Positions 8,699 to 17,762 are shown, counted from the first letter of the stretch. The stretch: DNA of 64,000 nt from DASQEH01 sp038237745 (GCA_038237745.1 JBBRYJ010000001.1:310001-374000); one strand, 5' to 3'. The notes: a model not told the origin generated them from the sequence alone. Translations and numbers: made by a program.

Positions 8699-10455
8699 GG
8701 CAGCCGCTGCCGGTCGCCGACGGCCCACAGGTCCGGCGGTACGCCGCTCAGCTCGCCCGAAGGCACCCGCGTCGGCTCGGTCTGGCGCTGTGCCTCCACG
8801 TCCTTGCCGCCGTCGCGGGGCTCGCCGCACCCCGCCTGATCGGGAACCTGGTCGAAGCCGTCTCGACCGGGACGACCATCTCCACCGTCGACAAGACGAT
8901 CATCGCGATCGCGGTGTTCCTGCTGGCGCAGACCGTGCTCACCCGTTACGCGCGTTACGTCTCGTTCGTCTTCGGCGAGATGATCCTCGCCGAGCTCCGG
9001 GAGGACTTCGTCGCCCAATCTCTCCGGCTGCCCATCGGCACCGTCGAGAAGGCCGGCACCGGAGACCTGCTCACCAGGAGCTCGCGCGACGTCGAGACCC
9101 TCGGCTGGTCGATCCGGTTCGCCGTGCCCGAGACGATGATCGCCCTGGTGACGAGCGTCTTCTCCATCGGCGCGTGCATTCTCGTCGGAGCCTGGGTCCT
9201 GGTGCCGCTGATCCTGGGGGTACCCCTGCTGGCAGTGGCAACCCGCTGGTACCTGAAGCGGGCCAAGGACGGGTACCTGCGCGAGTCCGCGTCGTACGCC
9301 GCCATCAACGCGAGCCTCGCGGAGACGGCCGAAGGGGCACGGACGGTTGAGGCGCTGGGTCTGGAGTCGCGCCGCCTCGAGCGAATCGACGCCGACATCT
9401 CCGAGTCTTACGCCGCCGAGCGCTACACCCTCTACCTGCGCACGGTCTGGTTCCCCGCGGTCGAGATCGGTTACCTGGTGCCCACCGTAGTGACACTGCT
9501 GATCGGCGGCTGGCTGCATGCGCGCGGACAGGTCGACCTCGGCGACGTCACGGCGGCCACCCTGTACGTCCAGGCGCTGGTCGACCCGGTCGACAGACTC
9601 ATCTCGTGGCTCGACGAGCTACAGATGGGAGCAGCGTCGCTCGCCAGGCTGCTGGGCGTGGCGCAGGTGCCTGACGACCGCACCGTGAGCGGTCGGGAGC
9701 CGGAGAACGAACGCATCGACGCCGTCGGGGTCCACTTCGCCTACGTCGACGACAAGGATGTGCTGCACGGGGTCGACCTCCGGGTCGAGCCCGGCGAGCG
9801 GGTGGCGATGGTAGGTCCCTCGGGCGCCGGCAAGTCCACCCTCGGACGACTGCTCGCGGGCATCCACCCCCCTAGGGCGGGCACAGTGACCGTCGGCGAT
9901 GTGGGCATGATCGAGCTGCCGCTCGACGACCTACGTGGCCATGTCGCTCTCGTCACCCAGGAGCACCACGTCTTCGTCGGCACTGTCAGAGACAATCTGG
10001 CGCTCGCGCTCGACGACATGGCCTCCGACACCAGGATGTTGAAGGCGCTGGCCGCGGTCGACGCGCTGGAGTGGACCCGGGCGCTTCCGGACGGGCTGGA
10101 CACTCGCATCGGCTCCGGCGGGCTCGCGCTGTCCCCGGCGCAAGCCCAGCAGCTGGCTCTGGCGCGGCTGGTGCTCGCGGACCCTCACACCCTCGTACTC
10201 GACGAGGCCACATCGCTCATCGACCCGCGCTCTGCCCGCCATCTGGAGCGTTCGCTCGGGGCCGTACTCGACGGCCGGACGGTGATCGCCATCGCACACC
10301 GGCTTTTCACCGCGCACGACGCGGACCGGGTCGCCGTGGTGGAGAACGGACGGATCTCCGAGATCGGCTCGCACGACGAGCTCATCGCCGCTGACGGCTC
10401 TTACGCCGCTTTGTGGCAGTCCTGGCACGGCGAGCCCGAGGGCGCATCTGCGTGA
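8695..10455 (+). CDS. ABC exporter half-transporter, catalytic subunit (subunit B)
   Basis: 586 residues. The membrane domain (about 20-310) is followed by a nucleotide-binding domain with intact Walker A (GPSGAGKST), Q-loop (VTQEHH), Walker B (TLVLDEAT) and H-loop (IAIAHRLF). Its signature is degenerate, LSPAQAQQL instead of LSGGQ. With subunit A this leaves one canonical site (Walker motifs from B, signature from A) and one dead site, the asymmetric arrangement known in heterodimeric exporters such as TM287/288. Substrate unknown; the coupled downstream PAP2 phosphatase hints at a lipid or envelope substrate, which is inference. Confidence 0.94.
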   Translation: MRQPLPVADGPQVRRYAAQLARRHPRRLGLALCLHVLAAVAGLAAPRLIGNLVEAVSTGTTISTVDKTIIAIAVFLLAQTVLTRYARYVSFVFGEMILAELREDFVAQSLRLPIGTVEKAGTGDLLTRSSRDVETLGWSIRFAVPETMIALVTSVFSIGACILVGAWVLVPLILGVPLLAVATRWYLKRAKDGYLRESASYAAINASLAETAEGARTVEALGLESRRLERIDADISESYAAERYTLYLRTVWFPAVEIGYLVPTVVTLLIGGWLHARGQVDLGDVTAATLYVQALVDPVDRLISWLDELQMGAASLARLLGVAQVPDDRTVSGREPENERIDAVGVHFAYVDDKDVLHGVDLRVEPGERVAMVGPSGAGKSTLGRLLAGIHPPRAGTVTVGDVGMIELPLDDLRGHVALVTQEHHVFVGTVRDNLALALDDMASDTRMLKALAAVDALEWTRALPDGLDTRIGSGGLALSPAQAQQLALARLVLADPHTLVLDEATSLIDPRSARHLERSLGAVLDGRTVIAIAHRLFTAHDADRVAVVENGRISEIGSHDELIAADGSYAALWQSWHGEPEGASA

Positions 10456-11285
10456 CGGAGGCGCCCGTCACACTCGAGCGGTTGTCGGGCTCGACGAGCG
10501 CTCGACGCGCCGTCGGCGTGCTGGTCGTGTCAGTCGCGGTGCTCGCCGTCATGTACATCGTCTTCGTGCGCACGGCCGACGGGCAGCGGCTCGACCAGGC
10601 CGCCGTGGCCCGTCTCGGACAGGACCAGCCCGTACGGGTGACGCTGAGATCGGTTCACCAATGGGTGACCGTTGCGCTCGTTGTGCTTGCTGTCGGCGCA
10701 TGTCTAGTCCTCACCGCCGTACGACGTCGCTGGCTGCACTCCGTAGGGGCTGCGGCCATCCTCGTCGGTGCGAACCTCACCACGGAGGTCCTCAAGCACC
10801 GAGTGCTTCCACGACCAGACTTCGGGTACGGCGTCGCCAACTCGTACCCCAGTGGTCATATCACCGTGGCCTCGTCGTGCGCTTGTGCTGTGCTTCTCCT
10901 AGTTCCCGCGAACTGGCGCTGGCTGGTCGAGCTCGCGGGGTCGGTCGGGGTGGCGGTGATCGGTGTCGGCGCGGTCGTCGCGGCGTTCCATGTGCCCAGC
11001 GACATCATCGGAGGGCTCGCAGTCACGTCGGCCTGGGGCGCCTTCGTGCTGGCCGTCGTCTCGACCGTCGGTGACGAAGACGTGACCGAGCGGCCACGAT
11101 CCAACCCTGAGGCCCTGCTGCTCGGTCTGGTGATAGCAGCAGGCGCCTTCGTGGTGATCGGGGTACGGACGGGAAGCTCCGCCAAGGACCTCCTGGTCGT
11201 CGCGACGACGATGTCCGGCCTTGCGGTCGCAGGGGCGGTGGCCGTCGGAATCTTCGTACGACTCCTCGCCTCCCGGATCCGGTGA
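10452..11285 (+). CDS. PAP2-family membrane phosphatase, third motif incomplete
   Basis: 277 residues from the GTG at 10452, which overlaps the ABC stop as GTGA. Five to six membrane helices are visible. PAP2 motif 1 is KHRVLPRP and motif 2 is YPSGH. Motif 3 keeps the catalytic His and Asp (FHVPSD), but the usual Ser-Arg six to seven residues earlier is replaced by Gly-Ala. The family hydrolyses lipid phosphates or undecaprenyl pyrophosphate at the outer membrane face. The missing Arg may weaken phosphate binding or mark a subfamily. Coupling to the exporter genes suggests related function. Confidence 0.85.
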   Translation: MTEAPVTLERLSGSTSARRAVGVLVVSVAVLAVMYIVFVRTADGQRLDQAAVARLGQDQPVRVTLRSVHQWVTVALVVLAVGACLVLTAVRRRWLHSVGAAAILVGANLTTEVLKHRVLPRPDFGYGVANSYPSGHITVASSCACAVLLLVPANWRWLVELAGSVGVAVIGVGAVVAAFHVPSDIIGGLAVTSAWGAFVLAVVSTVGDEDVTERPRSNPEALLLGLVIAAGAFVVIGVRTGSSAKDLLVVATTMSGLAVAGAVAVGIFVRLLASRIR

Positions 11286-11378
11286 CCTAGCGGTGCACCC
11301 GAGCGGCACGGGTCCATCTCGGCCAGACTTGTCTCGATGCGTCGCCGCCGGCGACCTCGTATCCGGAAAGGACCCCAC

Positions 11379-11828
11379 GTGTCAGACTCCATGGATCTCG
11401 ACAAGGTGTACGAGACGCTCGGTCATGCGGTCAACCTGCAAGCCGAGAGTGTGCTCACGATGGCCTTGATGGGCGGCACTCTCCGCGGGGTGGAAGGGGC
11501 GGCGATCAAGCAGAGCCTGCGGGAGTTCGTCCTCGCAGAGCTGGAGGACACCTACCAGCTCATCGAGAAGCTTTCGGCGCTCGGGGCCGACGTCTCGATC
11601 AAGACGTCTGAGGTCAGTGCTTCGACCGATGCCGACGACGCCCTCAGCTCGTTGCTGAAGCACGAGGTGGAAGCCGTCGCCGCGCTCCACGGGGTGATTC
11701 CCCACTCGGGGCAGGAGCCACGCAGTGAGGCGCTCGAGCACCTGTTGGAGCACGTCATCATGCGCAAGCAGCAGCAGGTCGACTACCTGTGGCACGCCAG
11801 CGGACGACAGGAGCCGCTCGGCCCCTGA
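11379..11828 (+). CDS. ferritin-like domain protein
   Basis: 149 residues from the GTG at 11379, preceded by GGAAAGGA. All-helical, with Glu/His-bearing helices of the ferritin-like type: LAELEDTYQLIEKL (about 48-61), KHEVEAVAALHGVI (about 90-103) and LEHLLEHVIMRKQQQVDYL (about 117-135). Such proteins bind di-metal centres or act as general ferritin-like carriers; I cannot assign iron storage specifically. Monocistronic by spacing (93 bp after the PAP2 gene), followed by a gap containing a hexanucleotide microsatellite. Confidence 0.7.
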   Translation: MSDSMDLDKVYETLGHAVNLQAESVLTMALMGGTLRGVEGAAIKQSLREFVLAELEDTYQLIEKLSALGADVSIKTSEVSASTDADDALSSLLKHEVEAVAALHGVIPHSGQEPRSEALEHLLEHVIMRKQQQVDYLWHASGRQEPLGP

Positions 11829-11896
11829 GCAGCGCGTCGAAGGGACTCCACCTGACGTCAGCGCGTAAGCCCGACCAGTCGAGCCCGTCGACTGTC

Positions 11897-11951
<55 letters not shown>

Positions 11952-11990
11952 AGGCAGCCGACCTGATCCGATGGCCAGGCAGGCCACGCG

Positions 11991-12920
11991 ATGTCGGTTG
12001 AGGGAAGAACGGGAGCCGCCTCTGCGTTCGCGCTCGGTATGACGTCATCCAGCTCTTCGACCACCTCGACCACCTCGACCAACCCACTCACCTTCGCCCT
12101 TGGCGGCGACCTCGTCGTCAACCGCCTCGGGTACGGGTCCATGCAGCTCACCGGCGACGGCGTCTGGGGCCCTCCTCAGGACCACGACGGTGCGCTCGGC
12201 GTGCTTCGCGCCGCGATCGACGGCGGTGTCAACCTGATCGACACAGCCGACTCCTACGGACCGGCGGTTGCCGAGCCTCTCATCGCCGAGGCACTGCACC
12301 CCTACCCGGACGACCTGGTCATCGCCACCAAGGCGGGAAACACCCGCCCCGGTCCCGGCAGCTGGGTTCCCGTCGGCCGCCCGGAGTACCTGAAGCAACA
12401 GGTCGAGCTCAGTCTGCGGTTCCTCAAGCAGGAACGCATCGACCTGATCCAGCTGCACCGCATCGACTCCCAGGTGCCCCTCGCAGACCAGCTCGGCGCG
12501 TTCGCGGAGCTGAAGGAGGAAGGAAAGGTGCGGCACATCGGCGTCTCAGAGGTCTCCGTCGCGGAGCTCGAGGAGGCCGGCGGCATCACCGAGATCGCCA
12601 GCGTCCAGAACCTGTACAACCTCACCAACCGCCAGTCTCAGGATGTCCTGGACTATGCCACCACCAATGGCATCGCGTTCATCCCGTGGTTCCCCATCGC
12701 TACCGGGGAGCTGGCCGGTCCCGAGAGCCCGGTGGCCGAAATCGCCGCCGAGCTCGAGGCCACGCCGTCGCAGGTCGCATTGGCGTGGCTGTTGCACATC
12801 TCGCCCGTCGTCCTGCCGATTCCGGGCACGAAGTCACTCGACCACCTGCACGAGAACCTGGCCGCGGCCGACTTGAGGCTGTCGGACGCCGACGTGGCCA
12901 GGCTCGACGCCCTGGCGTGA
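11991..12920 (+). CDS. aldo/keto reductase
   Basis: 309 residues, TIM-barrel NADPH-dependent oxidoreductase. The catalytic tetrad is visible: Asp and Tyr in DTADSYG, Lys in IATKAG, His in IQLHRID. LPIPGTKSLDHLHEN is the C-terminal cofactor-binding segment. Closest to the oxidoreductase subfamily with LGGDLxVNRLGYGxMQLTG. The start is uncertain: ATG 11991 or ATG 12039. Either gives an unusual Ser/Thr-only tract before the barrel (SSSSSTTSTTST). Substrate cannot be inferred. Confidence 0.9.
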   Translation: MSVEGRTGAASAFALGMTSSSSSTTSTTSTNPLTFALGGDLVVNRLGYGSMQLTGDGVWGPPQDHDGALGVLRAAIDGGVNLIDTADSYGPAVAEPLIAEALHPYPDDLVIATKAGNTRPGPGSWVPVGRPEYLKQQVELSLRFLKQERIDLIQLHRIDSQVPLADQLGAFAELKEEGKVRHIGVSEVSVAELEEAGGITEIASVQNLYNLTNRQSQDVLDYATTNGIAFIPWFPIATGELAGPESPVAEIAAELEATPSQVALAWLLHISPVVLPIPGTKSLDHLHENLAAADLRLSDADVARLDALA

Positions 12921-13004
12921 GGCGGCTGCTCCACGGGAGACGGGAGCTAGTCGTCGGGGGGACAACGGACGATTAGCCCCCCGCCCTAGGGGTACACGAT
13001 TCCC

Positions 13005-13847
13005 ATGCAGAACATCCTCGTGACTGGTACGTCGAGCGGTATTGGAGAGGCCACGGCGCTGCTCCTCGCCGAGCGAGGTATGCGCGTGTTCGCCGGTGTA
13101 CGTAACCCGCAAGACGGAGACACGCTGCGAGCCCGGGCGTCGTCGTCCGGCTCTGTGCATCCCGTGGTCTTCGACGTGCGTGACCAGCAGTCGATGGGCC
13201 GGGCGCTCGACGAGGTGAGGGACGTCGTCGGCCGCGAAGGTCTCGCCGGTCTGGTCAACGATGCCGGCGAGGGGTTCCCTGGACCGCTCGAGATCATCGG
13301 CCTCGACCAGCTCCGCGAGCAGCTCGAGGTCAACGTCGTCGGTCAGGTGGCCGTCACCCAGGCAGCGCTTCCCTTGCTTCGCCAGGCGCGGGGGCGCATC
13401 GTCTTCGTCGGCTCGATCGGAGGGAAGGTGGCGGTGCAGTTCGCCGGCCCCTACCACGCGTCGAAGTTCGCAATCGAGGCGATCGGCGACTCTTGGCGAC
13501 AGGAGCTGTCGCCAGACGGTATCGCCGTCGTGATCGTCGAGCCCGGACCGATCTCCACGGGGATCTGGGGCAAGGGCCAGGGACGGATTGACGAGCTCCT
13601 GACGAAGACACCACAGGTCGACCGCTATCGCGACCGGCTGCTCAAGGTGCGAAGCAGCCTGCAAAGCGCGGACGACAAGGGTGGCTCACCGGACGACGTA
13701 GCGGAGGTCATCGCCAAGGCCCTCACGACCTCGAGCCCTTCCACCCGGTATGTCGTCGGTGCCCCCGCAAAGTTGGCCTCGGCGCTCAAACCCTGGATCC
13801 CCGACAAGATCTACGACGTCGTCGCCCGACGGACCGCCGGCGGCTAG
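13005..13847 (+). CDS. short-chain dehydrogenase/reductase (SDR)
   Basis: 280 residues. The NAD(P)-binding motif TGTSSGIG is at residues 7-14, the catalytic Ser lies in VGSIGGK and the Tyr/Lys pair in YHASK. The usual NNAG reads NDAG. The length and the C-terminal part resemble classical SDRs annotated as retinol-dehydrogenase-like, but substrate is not predictable. A G-rich/C-rich patch (12976-12992) precedes the ATG, with no strong ribosome binding site. The downstream PAP2 gene starts 26 bp after the stop and may be co-transcribed. Confidence 0.88.
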   Translation: MQNILVTGTSSGIGEATALLLAERGMRVFAGVRNPQDGDTLRARASSSGSVHPVVFDVRDQQSMGRALDEVRDVVGREGLAGLVNDAGEGFPGPLEIIGLDQLREQLEVNVVGQVAVTQAALPLLRQARGRIVFVGSIGGKVAVQFAGPYHASKFAIEAIGDSWRQELSPDGIAVVIVEPGPISTGIWGKGQGRIDELLTKTPQVDRYRDRLLKVRSSLQSADDKGGSPDDVAEVIAKALTTSSPSTRYVVGAPAKLASALKPWIPDKIYDVVARRTAGG

Positions 13848-13873
13848 ACCGGCGGCCTTGGACGAGCGCGACT

Positions 13874-14605
13874 ATGTCGGCCAGCGAGGCAGTGTCGGCC
13901 GGCGGTGGTCGGCGAACGAACCCATGGGCACGCAGCCTGCTGCTCCTGGGAGCATGGCTTCTCGTGTGCGCCGCCGTCGTGCTGGTTGGCGAGCTGTTGG
14001 TCGGACCGCTCAGGGGCTCGGTCGGTGTCGCCGACAACGACCTGGAACGATGGTTCGCTGCACATCGCACCGGCCTCGGCACCTCGATCGCCGCGGATCT
14101 GACCCTACTGGGTGAGACCGTCACCGCGCTGATCCTCACCCCCGTACTTGCGTTGTCTGTCTGGCTGTGGAAGCGCACGATCCTCCCGGTGGCCTTCATG
14201 GTTGCGGCAGTCGTCGGTCAAGGCGCCGTCTATCTGGTGACCGTGAACATCGTGAACAGGCCGCGGCCACCGGTTCCTCTGCTCGACAAGGGGCTCGATC
14301 CCACTCACAGCTACCCATCAGGACATGTTGCCGCCGCGACGGCGATGTACGGTGCCGCCGCCGTACTCCTCTGGACCTACGGGTCGGCTCGCTGGAGGTG
14401 GCTTGGCGTGGTGTTGCTTGTGTTGCCGCTCCTGGTCGCGCTCTCCCGGCTCTACGAGGGCGTCCACCATCTCAGCGATGTGGTGGCAAGCCTGATGTTC
14501 GTCGCAGGGTGGCTGACGATCGAAGGCTCCATCCTGCTGCGCGCGGCTCGAACCGTTGGCACACCCGACAGCGCATCGCAGCGTCCGTCAGCTGCCCAGT
14601 CGTGA
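13874..14605 (+). CDS. PAP2-family membrane phosphatase, full motif set
   Basis: 243 residues, about six membrane helices. The phosphatase motifs are NIVNRPRP (motif 1), YPSGHVAA (motif 2) and SRLYEGVHHLSD (motif 3, with the Arg and His that the PAP2 protein at 10452 lacks in part). Expected role: dephosphorylation of lipid phosphates or undecaprenyl pyrophosphate at the membrane. It converges on the secreted phosphoesterase at 14693 across a repeat cluster. Confidence 0.9.
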   Translation: MSASEAVSAGGGRRTNPWARSLLLLGAWLLVCAAVVLVGELLVGPLRGSVGVADNDLERWFAAHRTGLGTSIAADLTLLGETVTALILTPVLALSVWLWKRTILPVAFMVAAVVGQGAVYLVTVNIVNRPRPPVPLLDKGLDPTHSYPSGHVAAATAMYGAAAVLLWTYGSARWRWLGVVLLVLPLLVALSRLYEGVHHLSDVVASLMFVAGWLTIEGSILLRAARTVGTPDSASQRPSAAQS

Positions 14606-14630
14606 GCCAGGAGCGGGGCCCCATCATCGA

Positions 14631-14706
14631 CCGGGCATCTCCGCCCTCTCGACGGGGCATCTCCGCCCTCTCGACGGGGCATCTCCCCCCTCTCAACGAG
14701 GGAGGC
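14631..14706 (-). repeat. cluster C of the dispersed 22-bp repeat
   Basis: Two identical 22-bp units at 14641-14662 and 14663-14684 (CCGCCCTCTCGACGGGGCAT plus CT), a partial unit at 14631-14640 and a degenerate third at 14685-14706. The third runs into the last codons of the phosphoesterase gene (stop 14693). This is the cleanest copy of the family and defines its period. It sits between converging genes. Confidence 0.85.
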
Positions 14707-15625
14707 CGAAGGCAGCCTGCATGTCGGGAGCTGTCCCGCCCTCGAGGAGCGGCTCGGTGCCCAGCACCTGCGCGTAGTAGCGGGTCAACGAGTAGTGGGT
14801 GAGTGGCGTATCGACGACGACGTGCGAGAGCCCGGGGTGCAGCACTACGGTCAGGACCTTGTTGTCGTTGCCGACGGTGTGATCGTCCTCGTCGGCCGTG
14901 ACGACCACGACCAAGTTCCCCTCCGTGAAGTCCGTCGATTCGAGCACGTCGGGGAGCCAGGTCTGCAGCCATGCGTCGGCACCCGCGAGATCACCGTCGT
15001 GAGCATTGTCCAGCTGGTTCGGCTGAACCAGACCGGCGTTCGGCAGTGAATTGGCTGCGATGTCGGTCGCCAGTGGGCCGGTGGCCGGGTCTCCTGTCGC
15101 GACGTCGTACATCCCGCAGCGATCGGCACTTGCCGAGTAGTAGACCCAAGGGTTGTGCCGGTAGACGTAGTCGGCCTCGTTGTCGGTGACCTGACAGTTG
15201 CTGTCCATGGACTCGGAGTAGGTCTTGGCGATCAGACCCGCATCGAGAGCCTGGTCGAAGACCGAACGAGCGTCGCCCACGAGCGCCGAGTTCACCTTCG
15301 GCGGGAGGTTGTTTCCGACGTCGAACGTCGAGCCTCCCGTGATCGCCAGGTAGTTCGGCAGCGAGGGATGCCTCAGCGCAGTCCAGTCGGTGGCATAGCC
15401 GTACCGCTCAGCCAGACCGGCGAGGTACGGCATCTGCGCCCGCATCTCGGCGTAGGAGTGGTTCTCCTCCATGACCGTCAAGATCTTGGTGGGTGCGGTA
15501 ACCGAGGCGGCGCGGTCCGCCGCCTCGGCAGACGATCCCTGGTTCTGCTGGCAGCCCGCCAAGGACAGCACGATCATGACTCCGGGGACGACTGCGCGAG
15601 CGACACCAAGACCTCGCTGCGACAT
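14693..15625 (-). CDS. secreted lipoprotein phosphoesterase (acid phosphatase/PLC superfamily)
   Basis: 310 residues. A lipoprotein signal peptide ends in the lipobox LAGC (about residue 25). The phosphoesterase domain shows the metal-binding start VMEENHSY, RHPSLPNYLAITGG and VVTADEDDHT near the C-terminus, as in PF04185 phosphoesterases of the acid phosphatase AcpA group. It is expected to act outside the membrane on phosphomonoesters. GAAAGGCGG lies before the ATG. The 3' end overlaps repeat cluster C. Confidence 0.88.
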   Translation of the reverse strand: MSQRGLGVARAVVPGVMIVLSLAGCQQNQGSSAEAADRAASVTAPTKILTVMEENHSYAEMRAQMPYLAGLAERYGYATDWTALRHPSLPNYLAITGGSTFDVGNNLPPKVNSALVGDARSVFDQALDAGLIAKTYSESMDSNCQVTDNEADYVYRHNPWVYYSASADRCGMYDVATGDPATGPLATDIAANSLPNAGLVQPNQLDNAHDGDLAGADAWLQTWLPDVLESTDFTEGNLVVVVTADEDDHTVGNDNKVLTVVLHPGLSHVVVDTPLTHYSLTRYYAQVLGTEPLLEGGTAPDMQAAFGLPR

Positions 15626-16016
15626 CGAGTGTGGCCGCCTTTCAGGAACATGACAAAAGTCGTGGCTAGCAACAAATCGCTGCGACCTTCGAGCGTACCG
15701 GTTGCTCGGCGAAGAGAACGAAGAACGAACGGTCTATGGAGCGAGCCAGGCGGCGGCGGACCACCTCAGCGAGACACGGTCCAGCTTGTTCCATCCCAAC
15801 GTCTTGACCGGAGGAGGTCGGTGATGCGATCGCCGACGGCCCAGGCTTCAGTCGCGGACACGGCGCTCACACCGGATAGCGACTCACCGTTCGTGGACCC
15901 TGAGGGTGGGCTCGGCACTCTGGTCCAGGTGTTCCCGTCTCAAAGCTCGATGTTGCTGCGACGAGCGCGGTGACCGACCCGACGGAGACGACTCCCCAGG
16001 AGGAAGTGGGCGGGCG
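15626..16016. other. gap between phosphoesterase and guaA
   Basis: 391 bp between the phosphoesterase start and the guaA stop. The left part should hold the phosphoesterase promoter, but I see no strong -35/-10 pair. The right part holds one short frame with an excellent ribosome binding site, listed separately. No RNA gene or repeat is seen. Confidence 0.5.
15824..15973 (+). CDS. possible 49-residue small protein
   Basis: A short frame starting MRSPTAQASVADTALTPD and ending SSMLLRRAR. The support is a strong Shine-Dalgarno sequence, GGAGGAGG, placed 6 nt before the ATG, with no competing gene on either strand. No domain, signal peptide or membrane helix was recognised. It converges on guaA. 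The sequence is short and only weakly hydrophobic, so it may be a chance frame. Confidence 0.28.
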   Translation: MRSPTAQASVADTALTPDSDSPFVDPEGGLGTLVQVFPSQSSMLLRRAR

Positions 16017-17585
16017 TTACTCCCACTCGATAGTGCCGGGCGGCTTGCTCGTGACGTCGAGAGTGACTCGGTTGACCTGTCGCACCTCGTTGGTGATACG
16101 GGTAGAGATTCGCTCGAGGATGTCATAAGGAAGACGCGCCCAGTCGGCCGTCATCGCGTCCTCCGAGGTGACCGGGCGAAGCACCACCGGGTGGCCGTAG
16201 GTGCGTCCGTCCCCCTGCACCCCGACCGACCGCACCTCGGCCAGCAGGACCACCGGGAACTGCCAGATCTCGTCGTCGAGCCCGGCCGCTGTGAGCTCCT
16301 GGCGGGCGATCGCGTCAGCTGCTCGCAGGATCGCCAGCCGCTCGGCCGTGACAGCCCCCACGATCCGGATCGCCAACCCGGGTCCGGGAAAGGGTTGCCG
16401 CCGTACGATCTCTGGCGGCAGGCCCAGCTCGACGCCGACCTTGCGCACCTCGTCCTTGAACAAGGTCCGCAACGGTTCCACGAGACCGAACTGGAGGTCG
16501 TCCGGGAGCCCCCCCACGTTGTGGTGTGACTTGATGGTCGACGCGCCCGTCCCACCACCGGACTCGACCACGTCGGGGTACAGCGTCCCCTGCACCAGGA
16601 ACTCCACCGCTCTGCCCTCCACGCCCGCCTCGGCGACGATGGCCCTCTCGGCCCCCTCGAACGCGCGGATGAACTCCCGACCAATGACCTTGCGCTTCGT
16701 CTCCGGGTCACTGACACCGTCGAGTGCCTCAAGGAACGCGGACGACGCCTCCACGACCCGCAAAGACACACCCGTCGCCGCGACGAAGTCACGCTCTACC
16801 TGCTCGGCCTCACCCTTGCGCAACAGGCCGTGGTCGACGAAGACGCAGGTGAGCTGTTCGCCAATGGCACGCTGCACCAGGGCTGCCGCGACCGCAGAGT
16901 CGACTCCACCGGAGAGTCCACAGATCGCATGCTTGTCACCGATCCGCGAGCGGATGAGCCCGATCTGCTCCTCGACGACGTTGAGCATCGTCCAGGTCCG
17001 GCGGCAACCCGCGATATCCACCAGAAAGCGCTCCAGGACCTGCTGCCCGTGCTCGGTGTGCAGCACCTCGGGGTGCCACTGCACTCCCGCCAACCGGCGC
17101 TCCGCCGACTCGAAAGCCGCCACCGGCGCGCCCTGCGTCGACGCGAGCAGCTCGAAGCCTGCCGGAGCGGCGACCACCGAGTCACCGTGGCTCATCCATA
17201 CCCGCGCTCCGGTCGGCACGCCGTTCAGCAGCGTCCCCGGCGAGCTGACCGCGACGGACGTCCTTCCGAACTCGGAGATCCCGGTGCGGCGAACGTCACC
17301 ACCGAGCACCTTCGCCATCGCCTGGAACCCGTAGCAGATCCCGAGGACAGCAGCCTGCCCATCGAAGATCCCCGCGTCGAGCTGGGGCGCGCCGGGGGCG
17401 TATACCGACTGGGGCCCACCGCTCAGGATGACCGCCTTCGGCCCACGGGCCAGAATCTGCTCGGCCGGCATGGTGTGCGGCACGATCTCGGAGTAGACCC
17501 GAGCCTCTCGAACCCGACGTGCGATGAGCTGCGCGTACTGTGCGCCGAAGTCGACGACGAGCACCAGATCATGGTCTGTGGTCAA
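16017..17585 (-). CDS. guaA: GMP synthase (glutamine-hydrolysing)
   Basis: 522 residues; converts XMP, glutamine and ATP to GMP. The N-terminal class I glutamine amidotransferase has nucleophile Cys in LGICYGFQ and His/Glu in QWHPE. The ATP-pyrophosphatase domain has the P-loop GLSGGVDSA, and the C-terminal dimerization domain ends in KPPGTIEWE. The predicted start is the TTG at 17585, just upstream of VDFGAQYAQLIARR. Together with guaB (22304) and guaB3 (21179) it completes the IMP to GMP branch on the same strand, although an unrelated sigma pair and kynU intervene. Confidence 0.97.
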   Translation of the reverse strand: MTTDHDLVLVVDFGAQYAQLIARRVREARVYSEIVPHTMPAEQILARGPKAVILSGGPQSVYAPGAPQLDAGIFDGQAAVLGICYGFQAMAKVLGGDVRRTGISEFGRTSVAVSSPGTLLNGVPTGARVWMSHGDSVVAAPAGFELLASTQGAPVAAFESAERRLAGVQWHPEVLHTEHGQQVLERFLVDIAGCRRTWTMLNVVEEQIGLIRSRIGDKHAICGLSGGVDSAVAAALVQRAIGEQLTCVFVDHGLLRKGEAEQVERDFVAATGVSLRVVEASSAFLEALDGVSDPETKRKVIGREFIRAFEGAERAIVAEAGVEGRAVEFLVQGTLYPDVVESGGGTGASTIKSHHNVGGLPDDLQFGLVEPLRTLFKDEVRKVGVELGLPPEIVRRQPFPGPGLAIRIVGAVTAERLAILRAADAIARQELTAAGLDDEIWQFPVVLLAEVRSVGVQGDGRTYGHPVVLRPVTSEDAMTADWARLPYDILERISTRITNEVRQVNRVTLDVTSKPPGTIEWE

Positions 17586-17701
17586 TGCCCGCCCTTGTCT
17601 CCCGCCTGTGGTCCCAGCCTATCGACGGGCACGACGCCGAACACACCCAAGGGCCGGCACGCGGCGGGCAACAACGGATGCACTCACGGCTGCGTAGTAC
17701 A

Positions 17702-17737
17702 AGAAGCACCCAGGCCACGAGAGGCCTGGGTGCTTCC
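17702..17737 (-). terminator. strong hairpin terminator after the sigma/membrane protein pair
   Basis: Perfect 14-bp stem: arm 17703-17716 (GAAGCACCCAGGCC), 6-nt loop, arm 17723-17736. On the minus strand it is followed by TTGTACT rather than a long U-run. It lies about 27 bp past the stop of the 17763-19016 gene and 118 bp before the guaA start, so it insulates guaA from the upstream operon. The other strand carries CTTT after the stem, so partial bidirectionality is possible. Confidence 0.75.
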
Positions 17738-17762
17738 TTTGCGTCGAGTGGGACTACCGTCG

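Noticed and set aside
14631..14706. Regular short repeats suggestive of a CRISPR array
   Set aside because: Units are directly adjacent with no spacers, and no cas gene is present anywhere in the window.
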